A DNA stretch of 64,000 bases from Ceratopteris richardii (lineage: Eukaryota > Streptophyta > Polypodiopsida > Polypodiales > Pteridaceae), in contig CM035413.1 in assembly GCA_020310875.1 (NCBI GenBank), positions 164,161,806 through 164,225,805 of the forward strand. Direction: 5' to 3'. The position numbers and the translations under genes were made by a program. Every line of letters starts with the position of its first letter. Positions within the stretch are counted from its first letter, which is position 1. Below are positions 1 to 7,939 of this stretch, piece after piece. The notes under the pieces are model-generated. The model was not told the origin of the DNA. It saw only the letters and a list, made by a program, of their open reading frames with translations, and made no database searches.

Positions 1-283
1 CTACCTAGACTTCCCCAAGAGGAATTAAGATCATTGCTGCTGTGCTCAGAGAATTATGTAAAACATTGGACAGGTGTATGAACCAAGAATAGCAAGTTTT
101 CACCTCTAAGCTAACTCCAACTTATCTGTTTTGATCTATCTTTTTGAGAGTGATCTTCCAAGGTACATAGGGTGTCTAATACATCCATTGGCAAGCTAAA
201 AGAGACCACCATATACTCCTGGAGTTCATTTGGCTGGTGTAGATCAAGGATTTTGCAACACCTCTTCATCTTCAAGCACATAC
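1..283. repeat. Repeat X, left part of copy 1
   Basis: Non-coding sequence in which no frame gives a recognisable protein. It is clearly related to about 36347-36638: shared blocks include the text around 137-160, 161-200 and 225-283. The similarity resumes at 17098-17120 on the other side of element A and then stops, so this is one repeat cut in two by the insertion. Copy 2 acts as an uninterrupted version of the site. Class unknown; it could be part of an LTR or leader of an old copia element, because copia coding sequence follows it at 17125. The left edge is cut by the window. Confidence 0.7.
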
Positions 284-973
284 TGTTGGCAGCAGTCAGG
301 GAACCGAAGGAGCCACAAGACGAAGAGAGTCAGAGGGGACAGCACAACCAGACATGGAAGTCAAAGAAGATCTGGCAAGTAGGCCATCTAAATTTTTCAG
401 ACATCAAGGAGTTGAGCACACAAGAAGAAAGAGCAAGTAGGGAGCTCAAAGGTATGTATGACAAATCAATAGAGAAAATCCCTACACAAATAGTGATTTT
501 CATCACTAAAAACCATTGTAAATATCATTTCGTATTTTTGTAGCTCCATTTTGTGCAAGCCAAGGAGTCCTTCAGCTTGAGGAGCTTTAGAAGTATCTAC
601 CTACCAATTTTCATATTTTTTAGATCTCGTTTGAGCCCTCTAATAAGCCCTGGAACCTAATTTTTAACTAGGCCGGACACTAGGTCTGAACAGGGCCAAA
701 GCTAGTCAAAAACTATAAAAGGAGCTAGAGAGCTCATTTTTGAGGTTAGATTGTAATTGAAATGAACTTGTAAGAGCTTTTTGAAAGTAATCTAACAACT
801 CCATTGCTTCTCACTCTTTGTCTTGCCGTGTGTGCGCGTGTGTGTGTATGTGTGTGCATGTTTGTGTGCTTCTCACTCACGCACTTGTGCCTCCACTTGC
901 TCGAGGTCTTCATACCATCCTCACGTCTTCCCGGATTGACATTAAAGGAGGTGCTACTCATCACTGAGCTACA
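284..973 (+). repeat. Element A 5' LTR (690 bp)
   Basis: Starts TGTTGGCAGC and ends GAGCTACA, giving the usual TG...CA ends. It matches 16404-17097 almost base for base. It contains a TATA box (713-722) and, near the 3' end, a TG-rich tract (829-865). The first about 100 bp correspond to the end of ORF5 in the 3' LTR copy. Relatives: the 3' LTR of element B (42148-42804, reverse strand) shares the TATA region, the TG tract and the 3' end but is clearly diverged. Confidence 0.97.
713..722 (+). promoter_or_regulatory. TATA box of element A 5' LTR
   Basis: CTATAAAAGG in the LTR, about 260 bp before the LTR end. It is the likely core promoter of the element's genomic RNA and the copy in the 3' LTR lies at 16838-16847. 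The same motif stands at the equivalent place in the diverged LTR of element B, though altered there. Role inferred from position and motif. Confidence 0.7.
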
Positions 974-981
974 CCAAATTT

Positions 982-999
982 TGGCGCCGTTGCCGGGGA
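982..999 (+). other. Primer binding site, tRNA-Asp type
   Basis: TGGCGCCGTTGCCGGGGA, eight bases after the LTR end, is an 18-base complement of the 3' end of plant tRNA-Asp(GTC) as I know it, including the added CCA. It primes minus-strand DNA synthesis. A tRNA-Asp primer is typical of Athila-type elements and unlike the tRNA-iMet site of copia elements (see 46632-46643). Confidence 0.85.
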
Positions 1000-2884
1000 T
1001 CGAGCTTTGAGGACGAGCGTGTGATGGTAAGACGTAGATTGGAGACGTTGGCGTTGTAGGTAATTTCTTTACTTTTCCTATTTTTCTCTTTCTTACCTTA
1101 CCACCATCATCACCATCATCATCATCACCATCTTCCACCTCCATTTCCATCATCGCGAAAATTTCAGTTTTTTGATCATATCACCTTCTCCACCTCATTT
1201 CCCTCATTTCACTTGTGAGAGAGAGCGAGAGAGCGAAATTGTGTGTGCTGTTTTTGCATGTTTCTTGAGCTGTCTTGCAGGTACAGGCCGCATCATCGTC
1301 CCCAGCACTCTGTGCAGGTATGGAATTCTCGGTAACTGTCTGTGTGTTGCCGATCTCTGTCAATCGCGACCGACAGAAAAAATGCTCAAATTGCCAAACA
1401 AAGTGCAAAACCATGATCTACAGGCCTAGAGCTTCCCAAAAATGTGCTTAGATTTTTGAAACTCCTCAAATTTTTGTCAATCGCGATCGCTCTGTCAATC
1501 GCGATCGACAAACCACGACGGACAGACCTGTCAATCGTGATCGACCAGTCAATCGCAACTGACAGCCCACGACGGCTCTGTCAATCACGACCGACAGAGT
1601 CAACGACCGATTGACCACGACTGACGGATCATACGCATGACACGTGTCAATCGCGATCGAGTCATCAATCGCGATCGACCCATCAATCGCGACTGACAGC
1701 CCACGACGGCTCTGTCAATCGCGACCGACACAGTCAACGACTGTTTGACCACGACGGACGGACCCTCGCAGCCGACCTGTCAATCGCGATCGACCCATCA
1801 ATCGCGACTGACAGAGTCAACGACCCTTTGACCATGACTGATTGACTTTTTGAACCACCTGTCAATCGCGATCGACACATCAATCGCGACTGACACCCAC
1901 GACGGACCTGTCAATCGCGATCGACACATCAATCACAACTGACCTGTCAATCGCGACTGATAGAACTTGCGAACGCGTTAGAAGGGCAAATTTGGCCAAT
2001 TTTCTAGGGTAAAGAATAGGGGGCTAACTTGGCCAATTTGTGGGACAAACACTCGGGGTTAGCATTGCATGTTGAGGCCGCAACCCAAGTAATTCAAGAA
2101 TTTCTGCCTGCTTGATTAAACTGTTTTGAACCCTGTTTTAATCCCTTAAGCCTGAACTGACATAACTTCCTCATACGAAATCCAATTGCTATGATTCTTG
2201 TTTTGTTGGAAAGCTCGTGGGAATTACAACCAAAACTTCCACTGGTTATGTGAAAATTAAGATCAGAATTATTAGATAGGGTTTCTTGAAGCTAACCATA
2301 CCCGAGGTAGGAAAACTGAGGGATCCTTGGGATTGTTTTTTATAAAGGGCAAGAGATAAGTTGGTCAGTAAGTCACATGCATGAAAGTGGTCTAGTCTGT
2401 CATTTGAATTTAAGTTTGGAGCTAATCTTGGGACTGATGCAGGTCTATTGAGAAGCAATTGAGCGCGTCCAAGCAAGGGCTTTGTGCAAGCTTGAGAATC
2501 AACTTCTCGAGCACTAAAGAGCAAGGATCAGCAAGAAAGGTCGGAATACTCTCAATTCCCCTTCGTCAATTCCTAGCTTAGGCTAAGAACAACTAGAGGT
2601 AGGAGTAAGTCAGGGCGACGATAGGCAATTATCAAGTTGAAGCAGACCTAAACTCTAGTTCAAGCTAAGGACATGATCTTTGTACTGTCGAGAACTTTAA
2701 AGGAAAAGAACTTAACGTGGAACGATCAACTTTAAGTGCAGAACTACACTCAAATATACCTTACGACGTGATATCAGACAAGAATTTTAACACGGGAATC
2801 AACTAAAAAGAATCAAGTAACTGATACAAAAGGACTCTGCAACGAGGTTGTACTTGGGCAAATTTGGGCTATTCAATTAGGCTT
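1000..2884 (+). other. Element A leader (untranslated, 1.9 kb)
   Basis: No convincing coding sequence lies between the primer site and the gag ATG at 2885. It holds a run of CAT triplets (about 1103-1130), a CpG-rich minisatellite (1475-1961) and several donor-like splice sites: G1060-T1061 (TAG|GTAAT), G1281-T1282 (CAG|GTACA) and G1318-T1319 (CAG|GTATG). These are candidates for joining to the acceptor near 12474 to make an mRNA for ORF4/5. A leader this long fits large Athila/Tat elements and would include packaging signals, which I cannot locate. Confidence 0.6.
1475..1961 (+). repeat. CpG-rich leader minisatellite, unit around TGTCAATCGCGATCGAC
   Basis: About sixteen copies of a 17-base core TGTCAATCGCGATCGAC or its variants (CATCAATCGCGACTGAC, TGTCAATCGCGACCGAC), spaced irregularly with filler such as CCACGACGG and AGTCAACGACC. 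One isolated copy lies at 1359-1375. The core carries the palindromes ATCGCGAT and CGATCG, so it is full of CpG in an otherwise CpG-poor, AT-rich window. Function unknown; enhancer, RNA dimerisation or packaging element, or simple slippage product are possible. Confidence 0.85.
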
Positions 2885-3646
2885 ATGAACCTTAGATCAG
2901 GGCGACATCTACGGAGAGATAGACAAAGTCTTAGGTCTTCAGAGGCTAGTGTCAACCACACTGCTAGGTCGTGGGCCCAGCAGTTGAGCCACCACTCATA
3001 CTACCCAAGTTCTGAGACTAGTGAATCCGAGATGACTCAAGGTATGGAGAGACCTACAGGAAGTTCAGGAGTGCCATACTTGCACAGGGTAGAAGGCCCT
3101 TACAAAACGCAGTTGGAATACCTTAGGACCAATCGATTAGGTGCCAGCATCTATGAGGACTGCCTAGGAAGATCTGTGGTACAGATTAAGAATCCTGATC
3201 AATCCATTGGACTAGAGCGCCCAGCTGTCAAGTCTGAAAACGGAGCATACTTGGACAAAGAAGGAACCATATACGTAGTCACCAGTCACCCAGATAAGAC
3301 GGACGAATTTGGAAATGTGATCCCAGAAGCGGACTTAGGTGACCTAGAGCAAGGAAACATGGGTACAAAACCTAGAACCCCTCGAGGCAAATCGGTTCTC
3401 ACTAGGATTATCACACCAGAGTGGATTCTCCAGGATAATAAGAGCATAGATTTGCTCCTCAATCGAGAAACTGACGAAGCCTTTTGGAGGTATAAATCTG
3501 ATCGACCAATTGATATAGGAACAATCATGATCTATGAGTTTAAGGATCCTGATAGCCCAGGCAGAGTGACCTACTTAGATCACACTTCGGAGAGGATCTT
3601 TGTGGTGACAGAAAATGATAGGCATGCTTACACTTTGGAAAGGTGA
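2885..3646 (+). CDS. gag: Gag N-terminal part (matrix-like region) of element A
   Basis: Opens at ATG 2885 (MNLRSGR); the frame is open a little further upstream but without an ATG. About 253 residues, with no domain I recognise. A basic N-terminus (RSGRHLRRDR) is followed by a mixed, acidic region. It ends at a TGA (3644-3646), but the same frame then stays open through 3647-3775 into the gag ORF at 3776. I therefore read this as the N-terminal part of one gag polyprotein broken by a single nonsense codon, not as a separate gene. Basic N-termini like this are common at the start of plant gypsy gag proteins. A function in assembly is inferred only from position. Confidence 0.65.
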   Translation: MNLRSGRHLRRDRQSLRSSEASVNHTARSWAQQLSHHSYYPSSETSESEMTQGMERPTGSSGVPYLHRVEGPYKTQLEYLRTNRLGASIYEDCLGRSVVQIKNPDQSIGLERPAVKSENGAYLDKEGTIYVVTSHPDKTDEFGNVIPEADLGDLEQGNMGTKPRTPRGKSVLTRIITPEWILQDNKSIDLLLNRETDEAFWRYKSDRPIDIGTIMIYEFKDPDSPGRVTYLDHTSERIFVVTENDRHAYTLER

Positions 3647-3775
3647 AATTATTTTCCCCCAACCAAGATCAAATGTGTCCTATGGTCACCCCAAGCTCAT
3701 GGAACTCAAAGAGACAGAAGTAGAGATAGGCCAGAAGTAAGCTTTGCTAACCCAAGGGGCAGAGAAAGAACGAGG

Positions 3776-4636
3776 ATGGAAACAAATAGAGTGGAGCCTG
3801 AGGTACATAGAGCCCCAAGAAATCAAAGGAATATGGAAGACTTCCCTCTACCACGACCTAGAGAACACACCAGGATTTTGAGACCAACTCAGTTAGTCAA
3901 GTCCATGAAAAATTACTTCGATGGCACAGGAGACCCATACGATCATGTGGAAGAGTTTAGGCAAGTCTTGAGGGCAGAACAAGTGGAGGACCTATTCACA
4001 CAATATAATGCCTTTGGTCTAACCCTTAGGAACACAGCCCTCACATGGTTCCAACCATTGAATGAGAGACAGTTCAGGAGCATAGACCAACTCCTAGAGG
4101 CTTTCATTATTGAATTCTCTAAGAGTGGCATAAGACATAATACCTCCTCACTGATTCACAGCTTCAAGCAAACCCCTCAAGAAACCGTGAGACTTGCAGG
4201 AAGAAGATTTAGGCAATACTTGGAGAGATGCCCTGTCCCTGAGCTACCCACACCAGCTAAGCAAGTGGCTCTATTCTTGGACGGACTGCTAAGTACCAAA
4301 TTAAGATCATATGTGTACTTGAAGGACCCTAGGACCATAGAAGAGTGTGTACGCATGTGTATTGACATTGAGGATAACCTAGGGGAGGAGTTAGAGCTTT
4401 CCAAGATATACAAAGATTCAGATAGTGCCTCTAGCCTCTCTTCCACGCAATCCACATCAATTGAGGAACTTGCAGAGAAGGTAGCTCAAAAACTAGGTGT
4501 CTCTAGGAAACAAATTCCGAGATTTGCCCCAGTTAAGCGGTGCTACACTTGTGGAGGTGACCATATGGCGAATGTCTGTCCCATTATGGCTCAACCCCAA
4601 GTTAATCCTAGTAGCCAATACTGCACCATAGAATGA
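3776..4636 (+). CDS. gag: Gag capsid region with first zinc knuckle, element A
   Basis: Retrotransposon gag (capsid-like) domain. Near residues 45-190 the text FDGTGDPYDHVEEFRQ, then TWFQPL and later LIHSFKQ and ETVRLAGRRFRQYL are typical gag landmarks. Residues about 257-269 form a zinc knuckle, CYTCGGDHMANVC (CX2CX4HX4C), which binds genomic RNA. It ends at TGA 4634-4636 inside what looks like the next knuckle: the following in-frame text is RYTNHTAQDC. The frame continues open to 4685 and beyond. Element B has the same protein (62763-63668, reverse strand) and also has a TGA one codon from this place. Confidence 0.9.
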   Translation: METNRVEPEVHRAPRNQRNMEDFPLPRPREHTRILRPTQLVKSMKNYFDGTGDPYDHVEEFRQVLRAEQVEDLFTQYNAFGLTLRNTALTWFQPLNERQFRSIDQLLEAFIIEFSKSGIRHNTSSLIHSFKQTPQETVRLAGRRFRQYLERCPVPELPTPAKQVALFLDGLLSTKLRSYVYLKDPRTIEECVRMCIDIEDNLGEELELSKIYKDSDSASSLSSTQSTSIEELAEKVAQKLGVSRKQIPRFAPVKRCYTCGGDHMANVCPIMAQPQVNPSSQYCTIE

Positions 4637-4684
4637 AGGTACACCAATCACACCGCGCAAGATTGTCCCTACAATAAGCAAATC

Positions 4685-7159
4685 GTGAGACAGACGTACC
4701 CACAACCATATCCTCAACAAGGAAGATACCAGAACCAATATCCACCACAGCAGTATGCTAGGCCTCAACAAACCTACCAACCACAATATCAAGCCCAGCA
4801 AAGGCCTCAGCCTGTGTTAGCCCAACAACCTCCAGCTCCATCCAACATGATCCCTGTAAAGTATGCCGCTGCAGAAGAAAACCTGAATAGAGCTATAGTT
4901 CCCGTAACACCATTGCTTTCAGAAAGTGATCCCAGTGACCATAGCTTTGACTCTACACATGTCGATAGTCCCCATGCTTACTACATGCAATCTCCTGAAC
5001 ATGGTGAGTCCTACTATAGTGAAGAGCCAAATGAACCCAGTTGGGAACCGGAGTACACCAATGTAATGTATGCAAACCCCAACCCTAGGCCTCAACCTAG
5101 GCAAGTAAGACCCCCATTCCCTAAAGGACCATGCTACAGATGTCAAGGAGATCACCTCATTCGTGATTGTCCCTTGCCTCCACCTACACAACCCCAGTCA
5201 GTGACGATTCAGGGCTTTTGCCAAGAGTGTGGAAAGGATCATCTCTTACGAGACTGCCCTAAGAATCCTAATAATATGCCAAAAATAACTCCCATTAATG
5301 TTATTGGGTTAGTTGTAGACTCCACAGGAAGTGTGATGTCCACTACACCAGTGCAAGTGATCACTAGAGCTCAAGCATTGCAGCAAAACCAAGGGGTAGA
5401 CCAGGAAAAGAGCCCAGATGTTAGTGAAACAGAGAGCATGACAAAGAAGAGGGCTAGAGCTTGGAGAGATAGCCGTGAACGTATGAAAAGGCAATGGGCA
5501 AAGAAAATGAGTGAACTTGAGGAAAGTCTACGAGAAACCAAGGCCAAAATCATAGAGATCACATCTCAACCGCACTCTCACACATTCCCACCGCTACCAT
5601 CCCCATCACCCTCCATCCCTCCACCCTCTAATACACCCCACGTAACCCACCCACCACCCCAAGCAGGATCAGTATTAGCTGATCCCACTCCTGAAGACAT
5701 AGACATGATGCTTAAAGCATATCAGGCCAGAATCCAAGAAGGGCCAAATGTCACGGATCATGACAAGTGCTACCCTAGAGCTGACCTAGAGATAGAAAGA
5801 ACCAAGCTTTGCGCGAAAATGGTCGCATTGGCTAAGACTATGTTCGAAGCCAGTCGCCTTTTCAATTACTCGGGCTCAGCCAAGACGCAATTACACTTGG
5901 ATGGACTTCTAGAGAAGTTAGAGGGCATAATGGCAAGATCTGCCAAGGAAGAAAAAAATCAAGAAAGAGATAAAGCAAGCAAAAACATGACCCATCCCCC
6001 ATCGAAAGCTTATGTGCCCAATTCCACTGAACCAGACAACCCCCCCTCCCTAGAAAGAATAGAGAATCTAATGGCACAATCACAAAAGGAACTCGCCCCT
6101 CAACACCATGACAAGGCTAGTGAAAGAGCAGGTCTTCCTACCCAGAAAGCCTATGTGCCTGAGGCCTATGTGCCTAACTCTACGGAGCCAGACACCTCTT
6201 CTTCTATGAATCAATACACACCAGAATTCTTGCGAGAGATTCAAGAAGAGAAATGGGCTAAAGAGAGTGAAGTTCCTCCTCCCATTGAACTGGTGGATGA
6301 CACACACGATCAATTCCCACAAGACCTTCCTTCCATTTATGGAGAGCAGGAGAGTGCCCAATCTCAAGAAAGATTAGACTTCGAGTCTAATTCTTTACAA
6401 GAACTACCCCATTTCACAGGCCCATGGGAAGCAAAGTCCACCTGTATGAGAGCACCTACAGTCATGGTAAGAAACGAAGATTCAGTCATACCTAGGAACA
6501 CAGAGGTAGTGAAGAACACCAAAGTGCAGTGCAATCTCACTTTGGAAGAGCTGCTTAAGGTTAGACCAGAAGTGTGGAAACATGTAGCCACTCAAGTGCC
6601 CGAGATAGCAAAACCTCGTTCCCAGGTAGGATCACATAGGACAGTGCCAGAGATACCCTTGGATAAGATAGGAGATATGTGTGAAGGTGAAGAAGGGAAC
6701 ACCTATCTTCCCATTACCTACCAGGAGTACACCACCAAGGCAATTTTGGACTCAGGTGCAGGAGTTGCAATTGCCACCACTTCCCTATGGAAGCGTTGGG
6801 GCAAGCCAGCACTCAGGCCAACGAGAATGAAATTGCAGATGGCCGATGGGCATATTGAAAGGCCCTTAGGATTGCTAGAAGGAATAACTCTCACCACCTG
6901 TGGTGTCGAGTTCGAGCATACATTTGCTATATGTGACTTCAGCAAAAATCATGCCTATGAGATGATCTTGGGAAGGCCCTTTATACGACAGTTGCAAGTG
7001 GTACAGGATTGGGGAACCAACTCCTTGTATTTGCAACACTTAGGTGTTACGACCAAAGTGAATCTCAAAGATTACTCTCATAGAGATGTCCCTCCCATCC
7101 AATGGAATCCCATCCATAGAGCCAAAGATGATACAGAATCGGTGCATTCCATAGGGTGA
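4685..7159 (+). CDS. pol: Gag nucleocapsid plus first retropepsin, element A
   Basis: Same frame as gag; the listed start is a GTG after the 4634 stop, so this is a continuation and not a new gene. It begins with a Q/P/Y-rich stretch, then two more zinc knuckles, CYRCQGDHLIRDC (about residue 157) and CQECGKDHLLRDC (about 180). A long charged and proline-rich linker follows, and from about residue 660 an aspartic protease domain with the catalytic triad DSGAG (D at 689, nucleotides 6749-6751) and a C-terminal ILGRPF motif. This is the protease upstream of RT expected in every gypsy element; it processes the polyprotein. Ends at TGA 7157-7159. Confidence 0.9.
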   Translation: MRQTYPQPYPQQGRYQNQYPPQQYARPQQTYQPQYQAQQRPQPVLAQQPPAPSNMIPVKYAAAEENLNRAIVPVTPLLSESDPSDHSFDSTHVDSPHAYYMQSPEHGESYYSEEPNEPSWEPEYTNVMYANPNPRPQPRQVRPPFPKGPCYRCQGDHLIRDCPLPPPTQPQSVTIQGFCQECGKDHLLRDCPKNPNNMPKITPINVIGLVVDSTGSVMSTTPVQVITRAQALQQNQGVDQEKSPDVSETESMTKKRARAWRDSRERMKRQWAKKMSELEESLRETKAKIIEITSQPHSHTFPPLPSPSPSIPPPSNTPHVTHPPPQAGSVLADPTPEDIDMMLKAYQARIQEGPNVTDHDKCYPRADLEIERTKLCAKMVALAKTMFEASRLFNYSGSAKTQLHLDGLLEKLEGIMARSAKEEKNQERDKASKNMTHPPSKAYVPNSTEPDNPPSLERIENLMAQSQKELAPQHHDKASERAGLPTQKAYVPEAYVPNSTEPDTSSSMNQYTPEFLREIQEEKWAKESEVPPPIELVDDTHDQFPQDLPSIYGEQESAQSQERLDFESNSLQELPHFTGPWEAKSTCMRAPTVMVRNEDSVIPRNTEVVKNTKVQCNLTLEELLKVRPEVWKHVATQVPEIAKPRSQVGSHRTVPEIPLDKIGDMCEGEEGNTYLPITYQEYTTKAILDSGAGVAIATTSLWKRWGKPALRPTRMKLQMADGHIERPLGLLEGITLTTCGVEFEHTFAICDFSKNHAYEMILGRPFIRQLQVVQDWGTNSLYLQHLGVTTKVNLKDYSHRDVPPIQWNPIHRAKDDTESVHSIG

Positions 7160-7171
7160 GGATCCTCATGG

Positions 7172-7933
7172 ATGCATGAAGACACCCACTTATGGATGTG
7201 CAAAGTAGCAGCAGAAGAAGAGAAGAGAGAAAAAGCCAGAGAGGTAGGTGCAAAAGAAACACATAGATCAATTCAAGACCCAGCCTATGCACCGGTAGTC
7301 TTTCCTGACGAGGAATTTGAACCCCACAGCTGGGCAGAAATCCTAGCAACAATGGATGTAGCCATCAATGAAGAACAATGGACACCTCACTGTGATGAGG
7401 ATGGCTATGACATTTTAGTTTTCTCCATAGAGCCAATCATGGGAGAGGCAGTGTTAGAAGAATGTGAACCTAACCCTGATGCATTTGAGGATGCGAGTGA
7501 CTCCGATCTAGAGTCAATCATTATGGACCCACCTTTTGCATCGGATGAAGAATACTTCCATGAAGTAGAATTTCAACCCCAGAGGTATGGAGAGCTTACA
7601 AGTGATGTGAGACTAGCCACACATGTGACCCCGAAGGAAGAAGGAAAGAAACGAAAGAAGAGAGAAGTCTCACCAGAAGAGGAAGAATCTTTGTTTGAGG
7701 TCCCGGAAAATTTTAAGAAGTATGAGATAGACGACAGGAGAGTCATGATAAGAATGCCTAAACGAGAGGCACAATCAGGAGAGGCCTATGATAACAAAGA
7801 AACCACCAAGAAAATAGTAGTGGCCCCAGAAGAAGGAGAGGAGAGATGCATAGGCCATGACCTAACAGAGGAAGAAGAGCATGCGTTAATAGCCTTACTA
7901 AGAGAATACAGAGATGTATTCGCTTGGAGTTAG
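7172..7933 (+). CDS. pol: Protease-RT linker region, element A
   Basis: Same frame again, after TGA 7157. About 250 mostly acidic residues (many E and D; for example KEEGKKRKKREVSPEEEES). The end, LIALLREYRDVFAW, is the usual start of the gypsy RT module. It stops at TAG 7931-7933, where element B reads Tyr in the same context (59331-60020). It has no catalytic motif of its own and serves as linker plus RT N-terminus. Confidence 0.85.
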   Translation: MHEDTHLWMCKVAAEEEKREKAREVGAKETHRSIQDPAYAPVVFPDEEFEPHSWAEILATMDVAINEEQWTPHCDEDGYDILVFSIEPIMGEAVLEECEPNPDAFEDASDSDLESIIMDPPFASDEEYFHEVEFQPQRYGELTSDVRLATHVTPKEEGKKRKKREVSPEEEESLFEVPENFKKYEIDDRRVMIRMPKREAQSGEAYDNKETTKKIVVAPEEGEERCIGHDLTEEEEHALIALLREYRDVFAWS

Positions 7934-7939
7934 AAGGAC

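Noticed and set aside
982-999. tRNA-Asp gene
   Set aside because: Only the complement of the tRNA 3' end is present; no cloverleaf around it.
804-1153. Short open frames on both strands in the LTR (TG/CA tract)
   Set aside because: They are low-complexity readings of the TG tract and identical in both LTRs; no protein motif.
1475-1961. CRISPR-like array of palindromic repeats
   Set aside because: Spacers are not of constant length, units are degenerate, and the context is a plant retrotransposon leader.
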